Shown here: piece by piece, positions 18,322 through 26,907 of the stretch
Layout: every line of letters begins with the position of its first letter
Numbering within the stretch: position 1 is the stretch's first letter
NCBI GenBank assembly: GCA_002197545.1
Contig: NFUO01000004.1
Coordinates: forward strand, 23,439 to 87,438
Reading direction: 5' to 3'
DNA length: 64,000 nucleotides
DNA from: Acidobacteria subdivision 2 bacterium RH1 MAG20
GTDB lineage: Bacteria; Acidobacteriota; Terriglobia; Terriglobales; Acidobacteriaceae
Notes under the pieces: generated by a model
Told to the model about the DNA's origin: nothing
Database searches by the model: none
Seen by the model: the letters and a program-made list of their open reading frames with translations, nothing else
Program-made: the position numbers and the translations under genes

Positions 18322-18457
18322 GGTGTGTGAACGCGGAGTCTTCCGCAAGGTGAACCGGGGCTTATCGCTGCTGTGATGGCAGGATGAGATCTCCGGATCG
18401 ACACCCGGGGACAGGCGGCGCGGTAGTTCAAATCGAGCAATACAGGAGTGTTTCCAA

Positions 18458-19663
18458 ATGTCCTTGGGTGTCTTGAATAACATCGCAGCAATCTATGCGC
18501 AGAACAATCTGAACCAGACGCAGAATAGTCTTCAGAATGTCTTGCAGCAGCTCTCCTCCGGTTCGCGCATCAACAGCGGCGCGGACGACGCGGCCGGTCT
18601 TGCCTTGGCAGACGGTCTTCATGCAAACGAAGCAGCACTGACCCAGTCTTCGCAGAATGCTACCTCTGGCGTCGGTCTATTGCAGACCGCCGACGGCGCG
18701 CTTTCGCAGGTAACCAACCTGTTGAACCGCGCGGTAACTCTCGCCACCGAAGCGGCCAACGGTACGCTGAATTCAAACCAGGTTGGTTCGGCGAACCAGG
18801 AGTACCAAAACATCCTGACCGAAATCGGCAACATCGGTTCCACCACGAACTTCAACGGCAACAGCGTATTTTCGAATACGGCAAAGACGGTGTTCGTCAG
18901 CGATGGAACTTCTTCCGGCGCTACCACATACAGTGAAACGATTGGAACGCTTGGCGCCTCCAGTGTAGGCACATCAGCTGTTACTTCGGCCGTTACTACG
19001 GCAATTACTAACCCAACGCCGACGGCTCCAGGTGCCGGTGTCAGCGCAACGGCAACCTTTGCGCTGGGTTCGGCGACGGATACCATCTCCGGCAACTTAA
19101 GCGTTAGTGTGGCGGGTGGTGCGGCAGTAACGTCAACGCTGACTGCGGGCACGACACTGGCAGCGGCAGTGACCCAGTTGAACGCACAGGCGACCTTCAC
19201 TGCAGCAGGACTTGTGGCTAGTCAAGGCACTGGCGCAAATGCCAACCAGCTGATTATCACCGGACCGACGGGTGCGACAAACACGCTTGCCTTGACGGGC
19301 ACCACGCTTTCCGACACAGTGCCGGCCAATACGGGGACAGGTGTTAACTTTTCAGCTGCTGGAGTCTCAACTCTCTCTTCAACTACCGCACAGGCTGTGT
19401 TGACCAGCGTGACCTCTGCTATCCAGGATGTCGCATATCAGCGTGGCAATATTGGAGCCAGCATCAATGAGTTGAACGCTGCATCGAACGTTGCCAGCTC
19501 GGAGTCGGTGAACCTTACTTCCGCCGAGAGCAGCATTCGTTCGACCAACTATGGTCAGGCAACCAGCGACATGGCCAAGTTCCAGGTGCTGAGCCAGACC
19601 GGTATCAGCGCGCTGGCGCAGGCGAACAGCGTGCAGCAGGAGATCCTCAAACTGATGCAATAG
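18458..19663 (+). CDS. fliC: Flagellin
   Basis: A 401-residue filament protein. The conserved N-terminal D0/D1 region (SLGVLNNIAAIYAQNNLNQTQ, then QQLSSGSRINSGADDAAGLALAD) and C-terminal region (SSESVNLTSAESSIRSTNYG, ending NSVQQEILKLMQ) enclose a variable Thr/Ala/Gly-rich centre (about residues 150-300) that would face the outside. It would be secreted by the flagellar type III system. Immediately upstream is a sigma-28-like promoter; fliD and fliS follow on the same strand. A CAGGAG ribosome site precedes the ATG. Confidence 0.96.
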   Translation: MSLGVLNNIAAIYAQNNLNQTQNSLQNVLQQLSSGSRINSGADDAAGLALADGLHANEAALTQSSQNATSGVGLLQTADGALSQVTNLLNRAVTLATEAANGTLNSNQVGSANQEYQNILTEIGNIGSTTNFNGNSVFSNTAKTVFVSDGTSSGATTYSETIGTLGASSVGTSAVTSAVTTAITNPTPTAPGAGVSATATFALGSATDTISGNLSVSVAGGAAVTSTLTAGTTLAAAVTQLNAQATFTAAGLVASQGTGANANQLIITGPTGATNTLALTGTTLSDTVPANTGTGVNFSAAGVSTLSSTTAQAVLTSVTSAIQDVAYQRGNIGASINELNAASNVASSESVNLTSAESSIRSTNYGQATSDMAKFQVLSQTGISALAQANSVQQEILKLMQ

Positions 19664-19806
19664 GCCGTATTGAAGTTGCGGCGGCGCGGCCCTTGCCGTA
19701 GCCGTCGCGATTTCATCTTTGTCTGAAATCTTAGCGATGTCTAATTCACCCTGGGCTGAGTTGGCTCCGGAATTGCTACTGCTGCAATGAGTGACTGGAA
19801 GGTGCG

Positions 19807-21171
19807 ATGGGTACAGTCGGGATAAACTTTGGCGCAGCAAGCAGCGGACAGGGCTTTGATGTAGCGTCCACGGTCACAGCGATTCTGGCGAATGAACAGG
19901 CGATTGAGACGCCGTGGAAGAACCAGCTTACTTCCTTGCAGGCGCAGGACGCTGTTTTTACCACGCTCGGTACTGATCTTTCGACACTTACGACTGCTTT
20001 ACAGTCGCTCACCGACTTTAGCGGCGTGATGTCACAGAAACAAGGTTCCAGCTCCGATACAAATGTGCTGGCCTTAACTTCGGCGACCACTACTGCTGTC
20101 GCGGGCAGTCATACCGTTGTTGTCAATACACTTGCGCAAACATCGTCTGAATACTCCGATACGGTCGTGAACGGAACCGATACGCTGTCCGGAAGCCTGA
20201 CCATTCAGGGCCATACGATAACGATAGACAGTAATAGCAATACTCTTACGTCGCTGGCGAGTGCGATCAACCTGGCAGGAATTGGCGTGAATGCGAGTGT
20301 TATCACTGATGTCTCGGGCTCGCGGCTCTCGCTGGTGAGTGGAACGAGCGGTTCGGCGGGACAGCTTACGATTACCGGTAGCCTCACTGATGCGACTACC
20401 AGTACGGCCATTGGATTCAATACGGGACAGACCGGGCAGGACGCCAGCCTGGTTGTTGACGGCGTTACGCTGAAGAGTTCTACGAATACAGTAAGCAGCG
20501 CAATTCCCGGAGTTACCTTTCAGTTGTTATCTACCTCGGCTAGTCCTACTACACCCGTGCAGGTGCAGATTACAAATGACACCTCAGCGATAGGAACGGC
20601 GGTCGGTAATGTGGTGAGCGCTTACAACGCCGTGATGAAAGATATAAATGGCCAGGAAGGAAAGGATTCAAGCGGCAATCCGGAGCCGCTGTTTGGCAGT
20701 CCGACTTTGGCTTCACTTCAGAATCAGCTTACGAGCTCGCTTCTGGGAGGCGCTGCAAGCGGATCGCTCAAAAGCATTACCCAATTGGGTATCGGTTTCA
20801 ATCAGGATGGCACTTTGAGCCTGAATACCGACACCTTGAACACTGAACTGAATAACGATTTCTCCGACGTTGTTGGGTTTCTGCAGAACTCCGGCAGCTT
20901 CGGCCAAAGCTTCGCTACCACGCTCAACAATCTCGGATCACAGGCGCCGAAGGGCTCCATTTATCTCGCACAGCAAGAGAACAGCGCGCAGGAAGCGGCG
21001 CTCAATCAGAACATCAGCAATGAAGACGCGCTTCTCGCGACGGAAAAGACGAATCTTACGACCGAGTTGAATACGGCGAACCAGATTTTGCAGTCGATCC
21101 CCGCTCAACTTAATCAGGTCAACGAGATGTATAGCGCCGTGACTGGCTACAACACAACTCCAGGAGGATAA
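19807..21171 (+). CDS. fliD: Flagellar hook-associated protein 2 (filament cap)
   Basis: A 454-residue filament-capping protein. FGAASSGQGFDVASTVTAIL and the following helix, with WKNQLTSLQAQDAVFTTLG, match the FliD N-terminal coiled-coil domain. The middle is Ser/Thr-rich with the repeated beta pattern of the family. The C-terminal domain has GSLKSITQLGIGFNQDGTL, a FliD signature, and a long helical end. It helps flagellin monomers fold at the filament tip. It lies 143 bp after fliC and 4 bp before fliS. Confidence 0.94.
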   Translation: MGTVGINFGAASSGQGFDVASTVTAILANEQAIETPWKNQLTSLQAQDAVFTTLGTDLSTLTTALQSLTDFSGVMSQKQGSSSDTNVLALTSATTTAVAGSHTVVVNTLAQTSSEYSDTVVNGTDTLSGSLTIQGHTITIDSNSNTLTSLASAINLAGIGVNASVITDVSGSRLSLVSGTSGSAGQLTITGSLTDATTSTAIGFNTGQTGQDASLVVDGVTLKSSTNTVSSAIPGVTFQLLSTSASPTTPVQVQITNDTSAIGTAVGNVVSAYNAVMKDINGQEGKDSSGNPEPLFGSPTLASLQNQLTSSLLGGAASGSLKSITQLGIGFNQDGTLSLNTDTLNTELNNDFSDVVGFLQNSGSFGQSFATTLNNLGSQAPKGSIYLAQQENSAQEAALNQNISNEDALLATEKTNLTTELNTANQILQSIPAQLNQVNEMYSAVTGYNTTPGG

Positions 21172-21175
21172 GTGC

Positions 21176-21649
21176 ATGAGAGAGACGAGCTACCAACAAC
21201 AGGCTTTGGTGGGCGCGACAGGCGTTGAACTTGTAGTGGCACTTTATGATGCTGCAATCCGGTTTCTCTACCGGGCCATGCAGTGCGTGGAAGAGGACGA
21301 TGTCCGTGGGCGTCGCATTGCGGTGAAGAAGGTTGTCGATATTCTGATGTATCTGCAGGCTCGGTTGCGTCCGGATATGGGAGGCAGTGTTGCCGCTTCG
21401 CTCGCCGACTTCTACGCAGCGATGTTCAACATGACGCTGGAAGCGTCGCATCTTGCATCGAAGGAACAGTTTGAAGAGGTGATTGCCTGTGTTCGGAATG
21501 TTCGCGATGCGTGGGTGATTGTCGCGCGCGATCCAGAGGCAGGGAGAGTGCTGCCTAGAGAATTGCGGACGAGAGAAGAGAAATTTGTGCCAGTCTCTGA
21601 AATACGTGCAACGACGAGCGAGGCCAGTGCATCACGCTGGTTAGCGTAG
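21176..21649 (+). CDS. fliS: Flagellar export chaperone FliS
   Basis: A 157-residue chaperone that keeps flagellin from polymerising in the cytoplasm. The N-terminal SYQQQALVGATGVELVVALYDAA and RRIAVKKVVDILMYLQARLRPD match the four-helix FliS fold. It carries a C-terminal extension of about 30 residues. GGAGGATAAG before the ATG at 21176 is a good ribosome site. Its stop abuts the stop of the convergent ABC transporter gene with no base between, so the two transcripts must overlap. Confidence 0.92.
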   Translation: MRETSYQQQALVGATGVELVVALYDAAIRFLYRAMQCVEEDDVRGRRIAVKKVVDILMYLQARLRPDMGGSVAASLADFYAAMFNMTLEASHLASKEQFEEVIACVRNVRDAWVIVARDPEAGRVLPRELRTREEKFVPVSEIRATTSEASASRWLA

Positions 21650-23392
21650 CTATGTAGCGACGGCCAGCTCTTCTTCGAGGCGCTGCTTCTCGAAGAGGCT
21701 GGTGTAATAGCCGTTTCGTGCGAGCAGTTCGTCGTGGGTGCCTAGTTCTTCGATGCGACCGTTGACCAGGACCGCGATCTGGTCGGCGTTGCGCGCGGTG
21801 GAGATGCGGTGCGAGATGAAGACGGTGGTGCGGCTCTCCATGCCTTGTCGCAGACCGCTCAGGATGCGCTCTTCGGTGTAGGTGTCTACGCTGGCGAGGG
21901 CGTCGTCGAGAATCAGAATACGGGGGTCGCGGATGACGGCACGAGCGATAGAGGTGCGCTGTTTCTGGCCTCCGGAGAGGGTCACTCCGCGTTCGCCGAC
22001 CATGGTGTCGAAGCCCTTTGGGAATTCAAGGATCTCAGTGCTGATGTGAGCGATGCCGGCTGCGTCTTCCACTTCTTCCATGGTCGCGTCCGGTCTGCCA
22101 AATGCGATGTTCTTGCGGATGGTTTCGGAGAAGAGGAATGTCTCCTGCGGCACAAAACCTATGCTCTTGCGAAGTTCGTCCAGCGTGAAGTGGCGGATGG
22201 GTTGGCCGTCAATGAGAACAGAGCCGGGCGATGCATCGTGCAGGCGCGGGATGAGGTTAACCAGGGTGGATTTGCCTGATCCGGTAGGCCCTACGATGGC
22301 GAGACTGGTGCCGGCAGGGATGTGGAGATTGATGTTGTGCAGGGCGGCGGGCGCATTCGGGTAGGCGAAGGTGAGATTGCGGAACTCAATATCTCCCGTA
22401 ATGGGGGTGGCCACCGCTGCGGGATCGTCGGCGATGGATGGCTTCTGCTTGAGCAGTTCGTCGATGCGGACTACCGAGGCTGTTCCGCGCTGGAAGAGGT
22501 TGACGACCCAGCCTACGGCAATCATGGGCCAGGTGAGTTGCACCATGTAGACGAGGAATGAGGTGAACTGGCCGACGGAGATGCGGTGGGAGACGACTTC
22601 GTGTCCACCTACCAGCAAGGTGATCATGAGCGACAGGCCGAGGACGAACTCGAGCGTGGGCCAGAGCATGGCCATGAGGCGGACGAGGTAGAGGCTGCGG
22701 CGGATGTACTCCTGGTTAGCGGTCTCGAAGGAAGCTATCTCGGCCTCTTCCTGGACAAAAGCGCGGATGAGCCGGGCCCCGGAGAAGTTCTCCTGCGCCT
22801 TGGCGGAGATATCGGAGAACATGGCCTGGATGCGCTCGAAGCGGCGGTGAATGCGGGCGCCGAAGTATTGAACGAGGATGGAGGCGATGGGGAGTGGGAC
22901 GAAGGCGCAGAGCGTCAGCTTTGGGCTGATGCGGATCATGAAGGGCAGCGCGGCAGCGGTGAAGACGATGGTGTTGGCGCTGTACATGATGGCCGGGCCG
23001 AGGAGCTGGCGGACCGCGGCGAGGTCGTTGGTGGTGCGGGCCATGATGTCGCCGGTGCGATGGGTGTGGAAGAAGCTGGCGGACTGGCGCTCGAGGTTGG
23101 CAAAGAGATCGTTGCGAAGGTCATACTCGATGTCGCGAGAGGCCCCGATGATGACTTCGCGCGTGATGTAGAGGAAGATGGCGGCAAAAATTGCGATGAC
23201 GAGGAGGCGGAGCGCGTGGTGGACGACTTTGGCCTCGGTGAGACCATGCTGCATGTCGTCGATGGCGCTGCCGATGACCAGTGGGATAAGAATTTTGATG
23301 ACGTTGTAGCAGATGACGGCTACGCCGCCCCAGGCAAGGCTCTTCCAGTATCGCCTGAGGTATGGGAACAACGGTCTAAGTCTATCGAGCAT
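21650..23392 (-). CDS. ABC exporter, fused permease and ATPase (MsbA-like)
   Basis: A 580-residue half-transporter acting as a dimer in the inner membrane. The N-terminal six-helix domain (about residues 15-310) is followed by the nucleotide-binding domain: Walker A GPTGSGKSTL, Q-loop VPQETFLFSET, signature LSGGQKQRTSIARA, Walker B ILILDDALAS and H-loop ISHRIS. It belongs to the lipid A/multidrug exporter group. Without a neighbour giving a substrate hint, I cannot say whether it moves lipids, drugs or peptides. Confidence 0.92.
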   Translation of the reverse strand: MLDRLRPLFPYLRRYWKSLAWGGVAVICYNVIKILIPLVIGSAIDDMQHGLTEAKVVHHALRLLVIAIFAAIFLYITREVIIGASRDIEYDLRNDLFANLERQSASFFHTHRTGDIMARTTNDLAAVRQLLGPAIMYSANTIVFTAAALPFMIRISPKLTLCAFVPLPIASILVQYFGARIHRRFERIQAMFSDISAKAQENFSGARLIRAFVQEEAEIASFETANQEYIRRSLYLVRLMAMLWPTLEFVLGLSLMITLLVGGHEVVSHRISVGQFTSFLVYMVQLTWPMIAVGWVVNLFQRGTASVVRIDELLKQKPSIADDPAAVATPITGDIEFRNLTFAYPNAPAALHNINLHIPAGTSLAIVGPTGSGKSTLVNLIPRLHDASPGSVLIDGQPIRHFTLDELRKSIGFVPQETFLFSETIRKNIAFGRPDATMEEVEDAAGIAHISTEILEFPKGFDTMVGERGVTLSGGQKQRTSIARAVIRDPRILILDDALASVDTYTEERILSGLRQGMESRTTVFISHRISTARNADQIAVLVNGRIEELGTHDELLARNGYYTSLFEKQRLEEELAVAT

Positions 23393-23429
23393 GATGAGTT
23401 ATTCTAAGTCGCCTTCGATTTAGACGCGA

Positions 23430-23795
23430 CTAGATGCCCTCAGGATGCGGTAGAGTTTGGACGAGAGTAATGGTCGGGTCATTCAGGTGCTCGCGCAGAA
23501 GGCGCTGGGTCAGGGCCTTCAGGTCTTCTCCGGTCTTTGGGAGGATGAAGGTGTTGGCGGCTTCGGACCACTCGAGCTTGAAGCTGGTGGAGGTGGCTGA
23601 GATCCAGAGTTGACGGACCGGGGTATTGGGAGTGAGGACGAATTTGCTGGTGCCGTCTTCGAAGACAATGTTGAGGACGCCGTTATTCTCCTCGGCTTCA
23701 AAGGCCTCGGAGTCCTCTTCGGCGACGATGAGGGATTGCTTGAGGGCTTCGAGGGCGCGATCGGATTCGCGGCGGAATGTGGTTTCGTCGAGCAT
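23430..23795 (-). CDS. cyaY: Frataxin-like iron donor protein CyaY
   Basis: A 121-residue protein with the frataxin fold pattern: an N-terminal helix with acidic residues (IVAEEDSEAFEAEENNGVLN), then NNGVLNIVFEDGTSKFVL, PVRQLWISATSTSFKLEW, FILPKTGEDLKALTQRLL. The acidic ridge on the first helix and first strand is the iron-binding and IscS/Nfs1-contacting surface in known frataxins, which regulate iron-sulfur cluster assembly. It lies 37 bp upstream of the ABC exporter on the same strand. The match is by pattern; E. coli CyaY has 106 residues, so the length fits. Confidence 0.82.
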   Translation of the reverse strand: MLDETTFRRESDRALEALKQSLIVAEEDSEAFEAEENNGVLNIVFEDGTSKFVLTPNTPVRQLWISATSTSFKLEWSEAANTFILPKTGEDLKALTQRLLREHLNDPTITLVQTLPHPEGI

Positions 23796-24150
23796 GGGTT
23801 TAGTTTAGCGCGGCTGAGTAGAAGGGATTTTTGCGGATGGCGTTTCTGCCTTGGAATTTTTCTTCCTATTGCTACTGATGTGGCCGGGCGCGGTTGGTGC
23901 GGCGGAGGCTCCGAAGAAGCCTGAGGTTTAGATGAACGAGAAGTTGAATATGCTGGCTACGAAGTGGAAGGTTTCTTAGGGGTTTACGAGAAAGAGAGGG
24001 CTGCGGGGGGAAAGAAAGATATTTTCCCCGAAACCTTTTTTGAGTGCCGGTGTTTACGCGATAGAGGCGGAAGTCTACTTGCAAAGAGTTCCGCGTCATC
24101 TGCAATTCTTCTCGGACAACGAAGCTGCGTTTTCGTAGCTTCGTTGCTTT
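23796..24150. other. Gene-poor 355-bp stretch with a possible exported-peptide relic
   Basis: Between the divergent cyaY and convergent ccmD I see no complete gene. On the plus strand a short frame near 23850-23932 reads LEFFFLLLLMWPGAVGAA then EAPKKPEV before a stop, like a signal peptide with a truncated mature part, followed by MNEKLNMLATKWKVS and another stop. These may be fragments of an exported protein gene. The right end holds a hairpin listed separately. Confidence 0.35.
24118..24145 (+). terminator. Hairpin at 3' end of ccm operon
   Basis: AACGAAGCT (24118-24126) pairs with AGCTTCGTT (24137-24145) around a 10-base loop, and GCTTTTT follows on the plus strand. It lies six bases beyond the ccmD stop. 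It is a Rho-independent terminator for plus-strand transcripts; for the minus-strand ccm operon it has the stem but no T-run. Confidence 0.5.
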
Positions 24151-24294
24151 TTATTCGCGCGGCTTCTTCGACCGCAGCCATCCCCGCAAAATTGAGAGAA
24201 AATAGCCGCCCTGGACGATCAGGACAATCGCGTAGACAGCGAGAAGGTGCCTGTGTTCTATAGTGCTCAGGTTAAAGAAGGTGTGCCAGGTCAT
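24151..24294 (-). CDS. ccmD: CcmD-like small haem exporter protein
   Basis: A 47-residue single-span membrane protein starting MTWHTFFNLSTIEHRHLLAV, with a helix through YAIVLIVQGGYFLSILRG and a basic tail. The start ATG (24294) overlaps the ccmC stop by four bases. Length, topology and position after ccmC identify it as CcmD or equivalent, which in known systems helps release CcmE-haem from the CcmABC complex. The sequence itself is poorly conserved. Confidence 0.7.
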   Translation of the reverse strand: MTWHTFFNLSTIEHRHLLAVYAIVLIVQGGYFLSILRGWLRSKKPRE

Positions 24295-25025
24295 TGAGCG
24301 GTCTCCAGGGAGGCTTCGATGGCACTGAGGGCAGCGTCCTGCTCGGCCAGTTGACGGCGGCGCTCGAGGGCGAAGCGGAAGCCCAGGATGAAGATGCCCC
24401 ACATGGCCCAGCCAATAATGTTCCAGACGAAGGCAGGCATCATGGAGGGGTCGAGGCCGGAGTCAGGACCGCCGCCAAAGACCGGAGCCGGATGCTGGGT
24501 GCGCCACCAGCGGATCGACATATAGACGATAGGCACATCCACGGCGGCGAAGACGGAGAGAACGGCGGCGAGCGTCTGGCTTTGGCCGGCGGAGGAGAAG
24601 CGCCGCAGCATCAGGTAGCTGACGTAGAGCAGCCAGAGCAGCAACATGCTGGTAAGGCGCGGGTCCCACGTCCACCAGATGCCCCAGGTAGCGCGTCCCC
24701 AGATGCTGCCGGTGACCAGGCAGATAGTGGCGTAGACCACGGTGACTTCGGCGGCGGTGAGGGCGAGAGCGTCCGAGGTGAGGGCCTTGAGGGGATCGCG
24801 GCGGCGCCAATAGAGATAGGCGAGCGAGGCCACGAAGTTAATGTAGGGGAAGAGCAGGCTCAGCATCGAGCTGGGAACGTGGTAGTAGAAGATCCGTCCA
24901 GCGTCGCCCTGGGCTGCGTCGGTAGGGACGAGAAAGATCGCTTCGCGGAAGCCGATGAGGAGGACGACGAGGGTGGCGAGGAACCAGAGCCAGGCGACAG
25001 TGCGGAAGATGGCGGGTCGGGACAC
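24291..25025 (-). CDS. ccmC: Haem exporter protein CcmC
   Basis: A 244-residue inner-membrane protein with six predicted helices. The periplasmic tryptophan-rich motif WGRATWGIWWTWDPRLTSM is the haem-handling WWD signature. Histidines in FYYHVPSSM and in the last third (e.g. RTQHPAPV) are candidates for haem ligands. In cytochrome c maturation system I, CcmC loads haem onto CcmE. It is followed by ccmD with a four-base overlap and preceded by ccmB with a 27-bp gap. Confidence 0.94.
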   Translation of the reverse strand: MSRPAIFRTVAWLWFLATLVVLLIGFREAIFLVPTDAAQGDAGRIFYYHVPSSMLSLLFPYINFVASLAYLYWRRRDPLKALTSDALALTAAEVTVVYATICLVTGSIWGRATWGIWWTWDPRLTSMLLLWLLYVSYLMLRRFSSAGQSQTLAAVLSVFAAVDVPIVYMSIRWWRTQHPAPVFGGGPDSGLDPSMMPAFVWNIIGWAMWGIFILGFRFALERRRQLAEQDAALSAIEASLETAQ

Positions 25026-25052
25026 TATGCGGGTAATTTTACCGCGAAAGCG

Positions 25053-25736
25053 CTATTCGGCGTTGAGCACGGTTTCAAAGAGCAGAATGCAGACGATGGT
25101 GAAGATGAGATCGTATCCGGCGAGCTGGGTGATCCAGGTATTGATTTCGAGGGGATCGAGCTGGGCGGTGAGAACTCCGGTGGTGGCTTCGACCATTCCG
25201 AGAAGTGCAGGCAGTGAGATGGGGAGGAGCAGCAGGGGAAGGAGGAGTTCGCGGTTGCGGGTGCGCAGGCCGAGCACGGCGAAGAAGGTTCCGTTGACCA
25301 CCAGCGCCCAGGTGCCGAGGGGAAGGATCAGCGCGAGCAGCCACGCATTGCCTAAAACTTGCAGGTTGTAGAAGACGATGAAGACCGGGGCGAGGACGGC
25401 TTCGACGACGAGGACGAAGAGCATGTTGGCGAGGGCTTTGCCAAGAAAGAGCGCGGAGGCCGGAGCCGGGGACATGCGCTGGGCTTCGAGAACCTGATGG
25501 TTTTGCTCGCGTGTCCAGGACTGGTTGAGGGCAGTGACGGTGGCGAAGAGCAGCGCGACCCAGAGGATGCCGCCGGAGATCTGGCGGGAGACGGCGGCAG
25601 TGGGGTCGAAGGCGAGCGAGAAGACGACGACGACCAGCAGCGAGAAGAAGAGCATTCCGTTGATGGAGTCGCGGGAGCGCCACTCGATGCGGAGGTCTTT
25701 GCGTAGGTGGGCGAGGACGTGGCCGAGATATTTCAT
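25053..25736 (-). CDS. ccmB: Haem exporter permease CcmB
   Basis: A 227-residue membrane protein with six hydrophobic segments, starting LGHVLAHLRKDLRIEWRSRD, a stretch typical of CcmB with charged residues before the first helix. RMSPAPASALFLGKALAN and PLLLLPISLPALLGMVEAT are also family-like. CcmB pairs with the CcmA ATPase to form the ABC part of cytochrome c maturation system I. Its start overlaps the end of ybaK by four bases. Confidence 0.92.
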   Translation of the reverse strand: MKYLGHVLAHLRKDLRIEWRSRDSINGMLFFSLLVVVVFSLAFDPTAAVSRQISGGILWVALLFATVTALNQSWTREQNHQVLEAQRMSPAPASALFLGKALANMLFVLVVEAVLAPVFIVFYNLQVLGNAWLLALILPLGTWALVVNGTFFAVLGLRTRNRELLLPLLLLPISLPALLGMVEATTGVLTAQLDPLEINTWITQLAGYDLIFTIVCILLFETVLNAE

Positions 25737-26212
25737 TTGGTGAGATCGGCCAGGGTGGCGTTGGCGGCGCGGAGGTAGTCGTCGGGGGTGAGGAGGAGTT
25801 GCAGACCGCGCTGGCCGGCGGAGATGGAGATGAGGTCGTGTAGCTCGATGGTCTCGTCGGCGTATGCGGGGAAGGGTTTGCGGGCGCCCATGACGGTAAC
25901 TCCACCGCGAATGTATCCGGTGAGGGGTTCGACTTCTTTGAGTGAAGCTAGTTCCGCCTTTTTCGCATTAGCTGCGTGGGCTAATTTCTTGAAATCGAGT
26001 TCGGCATCACCGGGGATGACAGCGAAGAGATGGTCACCGGTGTTGGTTTGGGCGAGGAGAGTTTTGAAGACCTGCTCAGGGGGAAGGCCAATCTTGCGGG
26101 CCACCGAGATGGCGGTCAAGTCTTCGGGGTCTACCTCGTAGGCGCGGAGTTCATAGGGGATGCCCAGGCTGTCGAGGAGGCGGGCAGCGTTGGTTTTGGC
26201 GGGGAGCTTCAT
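25733..26212 (-). CDS. ybaK: Cys-tRNA deacylase YbaK/EbsC family
   Basis: A 159-residue tRNA-editing domain protein. It starts MKLPAKTNAARLLDSLGIPY; IGLPPEQVFKTLLA contains the conserved Lys of the family, and ANAKKAELASLKEV and TGYIRGGVTVMGARKPFP give the GGxxPxGxK-like loop. The E. coli homologue hydrolyses Cys-tRNA(Pro) and Cys-tRNA(Cys). The longer open frame to 26353 is not family-like; the ATG at 26212 overlaps the ccmA stop by four bases. The gene is embedded in the ccm operon between ccmA and ccmB with overlaps on both sides, which is unusual. Confidence 0.92.
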   Translation of the reverse strand: MKLPAKTNAARLLDSLGIPYELRAYEVDPEDLTAISVARKIGLPPEQVFKTLLAQTNTGDHLFAVIPGDAELDFKKLAHAANAKKAELASLKEVEPLTGYIRGGVTVMGARKPFPAYADETIELHDLISISAGQRGLQLLLTPDDYLRAANATLADLTK

Positions 26213-26907
26213 TGGCCGTTCTCCGGCTGAACAATTTGGCCGTTGCGCATGATGAGGGTAACGTCGGCGATAGGTTCGGCGAGGTGGGCCTGATGGGTGG
26301 TGAGGAGGATGGTGCGGCTGCCGCTGCCCCCGTCTTTCTTGTAGACCGGCCACGTGCGGAAGTCGGCGAGGAGCTCGACCATGTGGTGGGCGGAGGCCAC
26401 GTCGAGGTTGGAGAAGGGCTCGTCGAGGAGGAGGAGTTCGGGGTCGGTCTGGAGGACGCGGGCGAGCGAAGTACGCTGGCGCATTCCTTGCGAGTATTGG
26501 CCGACGGGACGGGTGAGCGTGGGGTCGAGGCCGACGGCGCGGAGTGCCATCTCGGGGCTGCCTACGCAGGCGCAGCCGCCTTCGCGGTAGAGGGAGGCGA
26601 AGTAGTTCAGGTTCTCCATGGCGGTGAGCTCGTCGTAGAGCATGGTCGAGTGGCTCATGTAGGCCATGCGGCGGCGCTGGTTTTGCGGCGGCTCAGAGAA
26701 GACGTGCGCGGTGCCGCGAGTTGGAGTGATGAGACCGGCGATAAGGCGCAAGAGGGTCGATTTGCCGGCCCCGTTTTCGCCGACGATGACAGTGCAGGAG
26801 CCTGCTTCAAAGGTTGCGGAGACGTTGCGGAGGGCGGCGAAGGTGCCGTAGATCTTGGAGACGGATTGCACTTCGGCGGCAGTGCCGGGCTTGGCTGACT
26901 TCTCCAT
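26209..26907 (-). CDS. ccmA: Haem exporter ATP-binding protein CcmA
   Basis: A 232-residue ABC ATPase: Walker A GENGAGKSTLLRLIAG, signature YSQGMRQRTSLARVL, Walker B LLLLDEPFSNLD, H-loop LLTTHQAHLAE. It powers haem release from CcmC-CcmE in cytochrome c maturation system I. The stop overlaps the ybaK start; the start follows the ccmE stop directly. The 20-residue N-terminal stretch before the ABC domain is ordinary. Confidence 0.93.
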   Translation of the reverse strand: MEKSAKPGTAAEVQSVSKIYGTFAALRNVSATFEAGSCTVIVGENGAGKSTLLRLIAGLITPTRGTAHVFSEPPQNQRRRMAYMSHSTMLYDELTAMENLNYFASLYREGGCACVGSPEMALRAVGLDPTLTRPVGQYSQGMRQRTSLARVLQTDPELLLLDEPFSNLDVASAHHMVELLADFRTWPVYKKDGGSGSRTILLTTHQAHLAEPIADVTLIMRNGQIVQPENGQ

